In this document: in pieces, positions 1 through 8,700 of the stretch
Position numbering within the stretch: position 1 is the stretch's first letter
How the letters are laid out: the number at the start of each line of letters is the position of its first letter
NCBI GenBank assembly: GCA_964369355.1
Contig: CAYJEO010000005.1
Location: 1 to 48,985, forward strand
Direction: 5' to 3'
Source: CAYJEO01 sp964369355
GTDB lineage: Bacteria > Bacillota_I > Bacilli_A > RF39 > UBA660
DNA length: 48,985 bases
Notes under the pieces: model-generated
Databases searched by the model: none
Told to the model about the DNA's origin: nothing
What the model saw: the letters and a program-made list of their open reading frames with translations, nothing else
Position numbers and translations under genes: made by a program

Positions 1-25
1 ATCCATTTCTTCTCCATTATACCAT

Positions 26-60
26 AAAATAAAAGACACCAATTATACGGTGTCTGAATT
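26..60 (-). terminator. Terminator after first pseudopilin gene
   Basis: Inverted repeat AGACACC (34-40) and GGTGTCT (49-55), followed on the minus strand by an A/T tract read as T-rich. It lies about 40 bases past the stop codon of the gene ending at 96. A T-run also follows on the plus strand, so it may work in both directions. Confidence 0.75.
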
Positions 61-95
61 TTTTATTTATCACTTATTTGATAATTAATATAAAT

Positions 96-1691
96 TTATC
101 TATATACCCATAAAGTAGATCTAGTTGAATATAATGTGCTTGCTGCACCATAATATCTTCCAAAATGAAACATTCCTGAATAAGAACCGCTGGTTGAATT
201 TCCACTACGGTGAGTCCATGCAAAAGTTGAACTAATAAAATGAGCACTATCACCATTCCAACCTATTACTTCTCTAGTAGCGTCACCATAATATCCTCTA
301 GTATAATCTAAACGAGAAGTTCCGTATGCATACGAGTCATAATATCTTGTTTCTGGAGCAGTAACAAAACCTGATGTACCTGGATAAAAATTACCAGCAG
401 AATTCGATAGGTTTGCCATAACATACTCACCAGCACCACCAACCATATCAAATATACCACTTATATTTCCAGTAGTACTTTGCATATATTTCTCATCTGG
501 ATCTTTACTACCATAAGAATTTAAACAAGAAGATGTAGCAGCACTACTCGTTGTATTAGAACCACATCCGGTAATATGAGATGAATTATTATTTATATAA
601 ACTTCCTCATTTATACCAAATGTAGAAAAAGATAAATAAGCTATTGCTCCCCATTCCATATTTTTAATCATATGACTATCTACTTTATTTAAATCATCAT
701 TATTTAAATATAACGTATCAATTTTTGTAGTTGTTTCAAAAAAGCTTGAAACATTTAAATTTTTTAAAGCTGTAACATTAGGTAATACCGTAGGATTTGT
801 ACTATCACCCGTTAGTTCAAATTTTCCTGTCCAAAAACCTTCTATTAACTTACCATCTACTTCAAATGCCGGATGAACATAAGTATCTCCTAATTGTATA
901 GTTGAATAGTCACTTGGCATTTTTTCACCTAATAAAGTAAAGTTAATATCAATACCACCTTGTTCGACTATTAATTTCATATCATCTTTATCTTCCAAGT
1001 CGTTAGTATTTCCTACATCAGTATCAAATATTGTGTATTCATATCTAGGAATCCAAACATAAATAGCAGCTACTTCATCATATTCACCTTCTGAATTAAG
1101 TTTATAAGTATCTCCAATTTCAGCCGTTCCTGATTTTAACATAATAGCATTGGCCCAAATTTTTTCTTCATAGTCATACCAAATAGAATTTTCATCAACA
1201 ACAACAATTGTTCCATCTGATTCTATTACAACAGGATATAAACCATCAATTAAATTAGGATTAGTTCCATTTAAAAATAAAAATTGATCTGATATTTCTT
1301 TTTCTACAGAACATTCTTCTTTTGATACATCTAATACAGTTATGAAATCGTCCAAAACACCTTTAGTATAACACTTTCCATCCATATACATAGAAAGAGC
1401 TATTTTACCATCTGGACTTATAACTACTGAACCTTCATTTGGTTTATTTCCAGATGTTTCTATAAGATCATATATATCTAAATTACCATTGAATTTGTCT
1501 AAATTTTCATCATTTATTACACTTATATTATAAAAGTTATCTGCTGCATCTAATACCATTTTTGCTTGTGTTAAATTAGCAGAAGCTTTTGATTCTTCAA
1601 TTACATTTAAAACTATTGGTGTTGTTATTGCTGTTATAATTGTTAAAATAACAAGCACTGCTAGTAATTCTATTAATGTAAAACCTTTCAC
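96..1691 (-). CDS. Prepilin-signal protein with FGE/C-lectin-like C-terminus
   Basis: 531 residues. The N-terminus KGFTLIELLAVLVIL is a classical type IV prepilin cleavage/methylation signal followed by the hydrophobic pilin helix (residues 1-35). The C-terminal 200 residues resemble the formylglycine-generating-enzyme/C-type-lectin fold: MEWGAIAYLS, then GNISGIFDMVGGAGEYV, then a Gly/Ser/Tyr-rich end TLWVYR. The expected fate is export, cleavage by a prepilin peptidase and display at the surface. No pilus assembly gene is present in the window. The start is GTG, because the site aligned with the ATG of the neighbouring paralogue reads GTG; AGGAG lies just upstream. The next gene (1815-3389) is a paralogue with a nearly identical leader and upstream region but a diverged tail. 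The adhesin role is inferred. Confidence 0.85.
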   Translation of the reverse strand: MKGFTLIELLAVLVILTIITAITTPIVLNVIEESKASANLTQAKMVLDAADNFYNISVINDENLDKFNGNLDIYDLIETSGNKPNEGSVVISPDGKIALSMYMDGKCYTKGVLDDFITVLDVSKEECSVEKEISDQFLFLNGTNPNLIDGLYPVVIESDGTIVVVDENSIWYDYEEKIWANAIMLKSGTAEIGDTYKLNSEGEYDEVAAIYVWIPRYEYTIFDTDVGNTNDLEDKDDMKLIVEQGGIDINFTLLGEKMPSDYSTIQLGDTYVHPAFEVDGKLIEGFWTGKFELTGDSTNPTVLPNVTALKNLNVSSFFETTTKIDTLYLNNDDLNKVDSHMIKNMEWGAIAYLSFSTFGINEEVYINNNSSHITGCGSNTTSSAATSSCLNSYGSKDPDEKYMQSTTGNISGIFDMVGGAGEYVMANLSNSAGNFYPGTSGFVTAPETRYYDSYAYGTSRLDYTRGYYGDATREVIGWNGDSAHFISSTFAWTHRSGNSTSGSYSGMFHFGRYYGAASTLYSTRSTLWVYR

Positions 1692-1718
1692 ATAATCAGC
1701 TCCTTCTTATCATAATAA

Positions 1719-1748
1719 ATTATACCATTTTTATAATATTAATAGCAA
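1719..1748 (-). promoter_or_regulatory. Promoter of first pseudopilin gene
   Basis: On the minus strand, TTGCTA (1743-1748), an 18-base spacer, then TATAAT (1719-1724) preceded by TGG, giving an extended -10. It lies 28 bases upstream of the GTG start. Confidence 0.65.
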
Positions 1749-1759
1749 TAAATTATTGC

Positions 1760-1788
1760 AAATAAAAAGATACTTCATATAAAGTATC
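1760..1788 (-). terminator. Terminator after second pseudopilin gene
   Basis: Hairpin GATACTT (1769-1775) with AAGTATC (1782-1788) and loop CATATA, followed on the minus strand by a T-rich run. It sits 27 bases beyond the stop codon at 1815. Confidence 0.8.
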
Positions 1789-1814
1789 TAATTTATTAAT
1801 TATTATTTAATTAT

Positions 1815-3389
1815 CTATTCATACACCCAAAGAGTTCCTCTAGTACCATGAGTCCAATAAGATGTACCTGTAGAAGTCATGAATCCAAATACACCTGATG
1901 ATGTTCCACCATTTTGATCACCACTTCTTAAAGTCCAGTGATTCGTACTTCCATTTGGTATGCTAGAATAATCATTGTACCAACCAGCAGTTTCACTGAT
2001 TGCTTGACCATAACCACTATTTCCATATTGATTACCTGCTGTACTATGTTCATAAACATCATAATACTTAGAATTAAGTTCAGTAAATCCTGATGCACCA
2101 AAATCTATTTGTCCTGAAGAATTTAGTTGTAATCCCATTGTTCTTTCCCACAATCCTCCTGACATATCAAATACTCCAGATATATTGCCAGTAGTACTTG
2201 AATTATATATATCATTAGTAACTGTACCGAATGCATTTAAACAAGTACTTACTCCTTTTACATTATCTTCATTAGCGCCACAACCAGTATTTTGACTCTG
2301 ATAATTATTTGGCAAAACTTCTGAATTTTTACCATATATAGAAGAAGATAAATATGCAATTGCAGCCCATTCACTATTTTTGATTAAATGTGAATCAAAT
2401 CTATCACTAGAATCAAAATATAAATCTTCAAAACTTTTTATAGTGTCAAAATAATCAGATAAATTTAAATTTCTTAAAGGAGTTGACAATGGTAGTGATG
2501 TTGGGTTACTAGCGTCTCCAGTTAATTCAAATTTATTTACCCAAAAACCATTTATTTCAGTCGTAGTTATTCCATCAAAATAACTAAATGCCGGATGAGT
2601 AAACCAATCTCCTACTGCTGTAGTTGTTTTTTTTATCTCATCTTTACCACCAAATTTTATACTAATTTCTTGCATTTCATTTTTATCTTCACCCCAAGTA
2701 GGTGAAGTTTGTGGTATATCCCATACCATATATTCATATCTGGGAATCCAAACATAATAAGCTGCTATATGAGAAGCATCAATAACAGTTCCAGCTACTG
2801 CCTGACTATATAGTTCACGATTAACACTATCTTTGATAGCAACAGCATTAGCCCAAAATTTATCTTCATAGTCATACCAAATAGAATCTTCATCTACTAA
2901 AACAACTGTTCCTTCTGGCTCTATCATAATAGGATATAATCCGTCTGTTAGCTTTGGAGTTGCTCCATTTAAAAATAAATTTTGATCTGATATTTCTTTT
3001 CCAGCATCACATTTTTCTTTGGAAACATCTGATATAGTTATAGAATTAGACAAATAATTTTTTTCATAACATTTTCCATCTATGTATAGAGTAAGTGATA
3101 TTTTACCATCTTCACTTATTACTACAATCCCCTCATCCGGTTTATTACCAGATGTTACTATTAAATCATATACGTTACTTTTACCATTAAATTTATCTAT
3201 ATTTTCATCATTAATTATATTTATATTATAAAATTTTTCCGAAGCATCTAATATCATTTCTGCTTGAGTTAAATTAGCAGAAGTTTTTGATTCCTCAATT
3301 ACATTTAAAACTATTGGTGTTGTTATTGTCATTATAATTGCTAAAATAACAAGTACTGCTAATAATTCTATTAACGTGAAACCCTTCAT
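1815..3389 (-). CDS. Prepilin-signal protein with FGE/C-lectin-like C-terminus (paralogue)
   Basis: 524 residues, paralogue of the gene at 96-1691. The leader KGFTLIELLAVLVIL is identical and the first ~150 residues are closely similar (LNVIEESK, YNINIINDENIDKFNG). Conserved central blocks are IWYDYEDK and YVWIPRYEYM. The C-terminal part has STTGNISGVFDMSGGLWE, the DMxGxxWE-like signature of sulfatase-modifying-factor/C-lectin folds, and ends GTLWVYE. The start is ATG with AGGAG upstream. Divergence concentrates in the last ~150 residues, which are rich in Gly, Ser, Tyr and Thr, as expected for a ligand-facing surface. It is probably a surface adhesin or minor pilin; the family association is seen, the function inferred. 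Confidence 0.85.
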   Translation of the reverse strand: MKGFTLIELLAVLVILAIIMTITTPIVLNVIEESKTSANLTQAEMILDASEKFYNINIINDENIDKFNGKSNVYDLIVTSGNKPDEGIVVISEDGKISLTLYIDGKCYEKNYLSNSITISDVSKEKCDAGKEISDQNLFLNGATPKLTDGLYPIMIEPEGTVVLVDEDSIWYDYEDKFWANAVAIKDSVNRELYSQAVAGTVIDASHIAAYYVWIPRYEYMVWDIPQTSPTWGEDKNEMQEISIKFGGKDEIKKTTTAVGDWFTHPAFSYFDGITTTEINGFWVNKFELTGDASNPTSLPLSTPLRNLNLSDYFDTIKSFEDLYFDSSDRFDSHLIKNSEWAAIAYLSSSIYGKNSEVLPNNYQSQNTGCGANEDNVKGVSTCLNAFGTVTNDIYNSSTTGNISGVFDMSGGLWERTMGLQLNSSGQIDFGASGFTELNSKYYDVYEHSTAGNQYGNSGYGQAISETAGWYNDYSSIPNGSTNHWTLRSGDQNGGTSSGVFGFMTSTGTSYWTHGTRGTLWVYE

Positions 3390-3416
3390 ATAATCAGCTC
3401 CTTTTTATCTTAATAA

Positions 3417-3446
3417 ATTATAGCATTTTTAGAATATTAATAGCAA
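3417..3446 (-). promoter_or_regulatory. Promoter of second pseudopilin gene
   Basis: On the minus strand TTGCTA (3441-3446), an 18-base spacer and TATAAT (3417-3422) preceded by TGC. Same architecture as the promoter of the first paralogue. Confidence 0.65.
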
Positions 3447-3457
3447 TAAATTATTGT

Positions 3458-3485
3458 AAAAAAAAGATACTTCGTGTGAAGTATC
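3458..3485 (-). terminator. Hairpin terminator at gap edge
   Basis: GATACTT (3466-3472) and AAGTATC (3479-3485) followed on the minus strand by eight T. It would end a transcript coming from the right, either from a gene lost in the gap or from the adhesin gene ending at 3746. Confidence 0.65.
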
Positions 3486-3585
3486 NNNNNNNNNNNNNNN
3501 NNNNNNNNNNNNNNNNNNNNNNNNNNNNNNNNNNNNNNNNNNNNNNNNNNNNNNNNNNNNNNNNNNNNNNNNNNNNNNNNNNNNN
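3486..3585. other. Assembly gap (100 N)
   Basis: A run of exactly 100 N, a placeholder length. Left flank ends GTATC and right flank begins GTATCTT. Joined through the shared GTATC, the flanks would make a perfect 10-bp stem (AAGATACTTC / GAAGTATCTT) with loop GTGT, so the missing sequence could be nil; alternatively another gene is missing. Confidence 0.95.
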
Positions 3586-3745
3586 GTATCTTCCTTGTTG
3601 TATTTTATATTAAATATATAAATTTATTATTTACTTATTTAAAAAATATACTCATCTTGTTTAATAAAATCAAAATATTTTAACTATTATTAAATACTTT
3701 CTATTTTGAGGACGAGTTTATATATAATATAGAAATTTTTAATTT

Positions 3746-4816
3746 TTATTTCCCGCAGCCTTTACAATCTTCAAATATTGATAATTTCAAATTTAAAACA
3801 ATTTCTAATTTCTCAATAGAATTAAGTATTTCTGTTATTGAATTATTTATTTTTAATATATAATTTATATTTTCTTCATGTTCAATGAGAGCAGAAATTT
3901 CTTCTGCACTTGCATTTATTATATGTGCTAATGCAGTTTGTTGTAGCGCAACAGATTGAACTATATCATTTATTGCTTGCTGCCTAATACAAATCTTTTC
4001 TTCTTGGCATACTAGTGGTAAATTCCCTTCAAATAAATAATTATGTGCTTCAATATTGCCATATAAATTATATACGATTAAATTTCCTTCTATGTTAGTA
4101 TACCCAGAATTAAAAGTTGCTAAAGGTGCTAATAATACACCTTTTACTGATGTTGTTCCCGGATTTATAATAGTAGCTTCATACAAATTCCATAATATAA
4201 ACTTTCCATCATTACCAGTTGCTGTTACACCATTTCTAAAAATACCATAGCTTCCAAACCCTAAATTTTCTCCACTTATATTTATTAAAATAGTCGAATT
4301 ATTCGGAGCCACAATATTTATCTGATTCAAATTATTAAGAGCAATACCTGATCCATCTATATTTGTACCATCAATATGAAATATATTTAAATTTTCATCT
4401 AATCCAGTTAATGTTAAACCACCATACCTAACTTCAACACTGCCATTTACTATGGATTTTGACCAGTTAGAAGAGGCACATAAAAGGTAATCATTTATTA
4501 CTTTGAAATCTAAAGGAGTATCCTCTATAGGTTGTGGAGTTATTCCATTATTATTTGTCATAGTATATTTAATTACATTGTTTTTATCTGATATAGCACT
4601 ATTGCCTTTAAAATTACTACCACTTGTTATATTCATAGTTCCCCCAACAATTAAATCATTTCTAGTTGTTGATAATTCTAGGGCTGAACCTATACCATAA
4701 TTTGCATATTCTGCTTTTGATGTAACAGCTACTCTTCCTTCACTATCAACACTAGATTGTATATGATCATTTAAAACGTAAATATTAAAACTTTGTGCTT
4801 CACTTAAATTTATCAT
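3746..4816 (-). CDS. Choice-of-anchor A family surface protein
   Basis: 356 residues. The body matches the choice-of-anchor-A adhesin domain: an N-terminal block with NIYVLNDHIQSSVDSEGRVAV, then LIVGG, then ILINISGENLGFG, FILWNLYEAT, GVLLAPLATF and a closing HNYLFEGNLP. After residue ~270 comes a helical, probably coiled-coil tail beginning CQEEKIC, running through IVQSVALQQTALAHIINA and ending CKGCGK. No signal peptide or transmembrane helix is visible, so its export route is unclear. The start has a strong AGGAGGTGA site. A class B sortase gene lies upstream behind its own terminator, so the two are probably separate transcripts. The Cys pairs at both ends of the tail could crosslink or bind metal (inference). 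Confidence 0.75.
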   Translation of the reverse strand: MINLSEAQSFNIYVLNDHIQSSVDSEGRVAVTSKAEYANYGIGSALELSTTRNDLIVGGTMNITSGSNFKGNSAISDKNNVIKYTMTNNNGITPQPIEDTPLDFKVINDYLLCASSNWSKSIVNGSVEVRYGGLTLTGLDENLNIFHIDGTNIDGSGIALNNLNQINIVAPNNSTILINISGENLGFGSYGIFRNGVTATGNDGKFILWNLYEATIINPGTTSVKGVLLAPLATFNSGYTNIEGNLIVYNLYGNIEAHNYLFEGNLPLVCQEEKICIRQQAINDIVQSVALQQTALAHIINASAEEISALIEHEENINYILKINNSITEILNSIEKLEIVLNLKLSIFEDCKGCGK

Positions 4817-4888
4817 AAATCACCTCCTATATTAAGATATGAATAAATTTTATTTTTAAATAATTTTTTAACCTATTCATTTATACAA

Positions 4889-4912
4889 CAAAAAAACCAG
4901 CAAAAGCTGATC
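4889..4912 (-). terminator. Terminator after sortase gene
   Basis: Short stem CAGC (4898-4901) / GCTG (4906-4909), loop AAAA, followed on the minus strand by G and seven T. The stem is weak but the T-tract is strong. Confidence 0.55.
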
Positions 4913-4946
4913 TAACAATTTAGTATATAGTTGAAAAATATAATAA

Positions 4947-5684
4947 TTACTCTATTACATTATCAATTAATTTAGCATGCACTACCATTCTATCATATCC
5001 ATCATTATAACAAGTAGATAGAGTTAATACTTTATCTTCACTATTTACAGTATTTCCAAAATCATATATACTTCTATTTTTTATAGTTTCTATAAATATT
5101 GAAAATTCGTTATTATAAAAATCAGTTTTAATATAATATTCTTCATTTTTTACAGTATATATAGAAAATATTTCATATAAATAATAACTATCTTCTGTTA
5201 TAAAAGTAATGATTTGATTATCTTTATTTGTATACCAATCAGAAGATAATGTGTAATCTAAACTTCCAAATAAACTATCATCATATCTATCATGCCCGTA
5301 TATAACTAAATTTTTATCATTACCATCTATATTGTTTTTATAATCTGCAAATATCCATCCAGCATCTGTATAAGATTTATCAAAACTTCTATATAAATAA
5401 TAATCATTATTAGTAGTTTGTACTACTGGATATTCTATTTTAGTATTATTTAATTTTAAATATCCCACAGTATCAGAATTTATAGTTTTTAAAGATTCAA
5501 AATCTACTTTAATTTTAACATCCTCTATTTCATCTTCAACTTCTTCTACATATTCTTCTATAATATCTAGTTGCTTTTGGGTCTTTTTATTATCAAGTGA
5601 CCATTGATATATTTTATATAAAGAGAAGATTAAAATTAATAATAAAATTATTTGAATAATAGTAAATATTTTTTTCTTTTTCAT
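4947..5684 (-). CDS. Class B sortase
   Basis: 245 residues, normal for SrtB. N-terminal membrane helix (residues 6-24), an acidic coiled-coil-like stretch (38-58), then the sortase barrel from residue ~70. Catalytic residues are visible: His131 in VIYGHD, Cys225 in LTLSTC and Arg232 in DRMVVHA. Class B sortases join surface proteins to peptidoglycan or polymerise pilins by transpeptidation at a C-terminal sorting motif. No protein in the window carries a canonical LPXTG or NPQTN motif, so its substrate is not evident; the transglutaminase-like protein at 14349-17267 is one candidate. RBS is AAAGGAG. Confidence 0.93.
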   Translation of the reverse strand: MKKKKIFTIIQIILLLILIFSLYKIYQWSLDNKKTQKQLDIIEEYVEEVEDEIEDVKIKVDFESLKTINSDTVGYLKLNNTKIEYPVVQTTNNDYYLYRSFDKSYTDAGWIFADYKNNIDGNDKNLVIYGHDRYDDSLFGSLDYTLSSDWYTNKDNQIITFITEDSYYLYEIFSIYTVKNEEYYIKTDFYNNEFSIFIETIKNRSIYDFGNTVNSEDKVLTLSTCYNDGYDRMVVHAKLIDNVIE

Positions 5685-5732
5685 AATTCATCTCCTTTGA
5701 TTAATTATAACATATATTTTATTTATGGCTAT

Positions 5733-5760
5733 ATAAAAAAAGAAAATGAAACTCATTTCC
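5733..5760 (-). terminator. Terminator after large Ig-repeat gene
   Basis: On the minus strand GAAATGA pairs with TCATTTTC and is followed by CTTTTTTT. It separates the 1189-residue gene from the sortase gene. Confidence 0.65.
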
Positions 5761-5787
5761 TTATTTTTTAATATAATTTAATACTTT

Positions 5788-8700
5788 TTACTTATAATGA
5801 GGAATATATTCAGTTGTACCTATACTTTTGTAAAATTTATTTTCTACTAAATCATATAGCCCAACTTCATCTGTTGCATTTATTTTAACTGGAATATAAT
5901 CTCTTAAAAGTGTATTAGTAGTTACATCAGTAATTTTAAATGATCTTATATAACCATAGAAATTTCTATTATCTGCACCACCGCCACTTAATACTTGATT
6001 TCCACCTATTCTGATATCAGTTTCATGTTCTTCTGAAATCAAAATTTGCCCTGGTATTGGATATGTTCTACCACTAATATCAAGTTTAAATCTTGAAAAA
6101 TACAGAGTGTGCCAAGTATTTTGTGCTATGGCTGGCGTATACGATCTCGTTTGTAATCCATAGCCAGAAAACACCGTTCTAGTTGTCAAATGGATACCTA
6201 AAGAATAATCATAATCTATTCTTCCACCAATAAGCCAAGAACCACTATTAGCAGCTAAATTTGTAGCTAAAAATTCTGATTCAAATATATAATCTCCTGT
6301 ATTCATTATACCAGTATCGATATATTGACCACCGTTACTTTCAATGTAATCTAGGATTTCATATTCATCATCTACTACAATAGTAGTTGCTGCACTATTA
6401 GAAAGTCCAGCGTTTGATTTAGCAGTACATACTAAATTATAAGTACCTTTCGCTAACTCTTCTGTTTTGATTTCTCCTGCTGTTCCATCTAATGTACAAG
6501 TAACACTACCTTCAGATATTCCGAAACTATATTCAAAATTATCCATTATATTTACACTACGTCCTTCTTCTACTTTGATAACACCTTTTGACGTTATTGT
6601 AGGTATATTTTTATCTATTTTAATAGTTTTAGAAGTTGTTAATGTATTTGATGCATTATCTGTTATTGTTATAGTAACTTTTGTGCCTGGTGTATTTTCG
6701 TTTATGTCTAAAATATCAATTTTAGATTCAAAATAACCAGAACCTTCATCATAAGCAGTTACTTGTCCAAACTTAACATCTGATGTATACCAACCATTAT
6801 CTCCTAATGTACCAAATATTTCGATTGACTCTAAGATAGGCATTTCAGAATCCACTTTAACATTTTCAGATGTTACAGTATCGTGTCCTGCTTTATCTAC
6901 AGTAGTAAGTTCTACTGTTGTATCAGTACTTCCGTCTACTACTATATCGATATTTAACTCTGATTCTTTTACTCCAGATATTGAATCAGTACCTTCAGTG
7001 TTAGTGATTAATACATCACTTGTATACCAATCATTTGTACCTTCATCTCCAGATAAAATTATTTCTCCTGAGTTAGGATTTACTAAGTCAATTTTTACAT
7101 TGAAAATTCCTGTTGTAGTATGTCCTGCTTTATCTTTAACTTGGAATTCAATGTTTTCACCTTTAGTTTCATAATTAATATTGAGATTATTAATTACATT
7201 TGCTAAAAATTCTTCATCTATACCAGATATGTTATCACTAGCAACTACATTAGCAATACTAACTGCTGTTGTATACCATCCGTTTTCTAAAGTTCCTATA
7301 ATATCATAACTATTAATAACTGGTGCTGTTTTATCAATTTTTATACTTACAGTTTCAACTGCTACATTACCTGCTTTATCTATTGCAGTGATCACAAGAT
7401 TTTCACCTGTTGTTTCATCACTAAATAAAGTTTTATTAGCATTTACTGATAAAGTACCAGATTGAGTATCAGTTGCTTTTACATTAGATACTGTAACATC
7501 AGATAAATACCATATATTATTTTCAGTATTTCCACTTAATGAATAACTTATTACTGGTTTAGTTTTATCTATCTTAATTAAAACAGTTTCAATTTTTTCA
7601 TTTAAAGCATTATCTATAACTTTAATCGTAATATATTCACCATTAGTTTCATTAGCTATTTCTCTATTAGTTACGATTACTTCTTTTACTCCAGATAAAG
7701 AATCACTTTCTTCATAAGAAGTTAATATAGCAGTTTCATTGTACCATTCTTTTGGGTCAGTATTATTTATTTTAATATTAGTTACAGAAGGTAATTGTTT
7801 ATCTAATTTATATGTATCACTGCAAATTACTTCACTTTCAGATCCATTAATTTTTGCACTCATACATATTTTATTATTGCCTTCGTTTGTTATATCAACT
7901 TTATTAATATAGTTTATACTTGGGACACAATCAGTTTCTGATGTTATACAGTAATTAATATCTGTAACTGTTTCTTTTATATCAAATTCAACAAATATAT
8001 CTTCATTATACCATCCATTGCTTGATGCAATATTACTATGAAAATCCACTGTTAAAGGACTTAAATTTACAATCACTTTTCTTTTTACTTCAGTTATATT
8101 TGAAGCATTATCTACTGCCTTATACGTAACATAATATGTTCCGATTGAATCCTTATCAAAATCATTTTCTATTACTACTATATTACCTGATAATTTAGAA
8201 ACACTATCAGTAGCAGTTATACCTGACAAGAAATCAATAGTTTCACCAGCATAAATATTTATATCGCTTAGTCCTGTTATTGTAGGTGCATCTTTATCTA
8301 CTTTAATAGTTTGAGTAGTTGTTGATTTATTGCCTGCTTTATCTATTGTAGTTAAAATAATTTCAGTTCCTGATGTACTATTCGTTATTGAATTTACATT
8401 AACATAAGTTTTGTCATGTCCAGAAATATTATCCGTTCCATTTACTACATCAATTTTTACATCACTAGTGTACCATCCGTTTGAACCTATGTTACCTTCT
8501 AAAATAATTTTACCTGGTGTTGGTTTTGTTTTATCAACTTTTATAATAATTTCTTCTTCTGTTATGTTTCCGGCATTATCCACTGCTTTTATTATTATTT
8601 TTTCACCTGTTGTATCATAATCAATAACTGAAATATTTATATCTGTTTCTTTTATTCCAGATAAAGTATCTTCAGCAGTTATTTCTTTAATTGTTACATC

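Larger units (their letters stand above)
1692..1788 (-). repeat. Duplicated promoter/terminator module, copy 1
   Basis: This interval and 3390-3485 align along their length with scattered substitutions. Each holds the RBS, the promoter and the hairpin that ends the preceding minus-strand transcript. The module was evidently duplicated together with the pseudopilin gene. Confidence 0.85.
3390..3485 (-). repeat. Duplicated promoter/terminator module, copy 2
   Basis: Aligns to 1692-1788: same RBS region, same TAATATTAATAGCAATAAAT stretch and same hairpin position. It ends abruptly at the N gap. The stretch 3390-3745 holds no gene: it has this module, the gap, and 160 bases of A/T-rich sequence. 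Confidence 0.85.

Noticed and set aside
96..3389. Diversity-generating retroelement with the pseudopilins as targets
   Set aside because: The tails look like C-lectin folds, but no reverse transcriptase gene or template repeat is in the window. Kept only as a test.
6467..8620. Plus-strand open frames inside the Ig-repeat gene
   Set aside because: They lack ribosome binding sites and lie opposite conserved repeat codons; they are shadows of the minus-strand gene.
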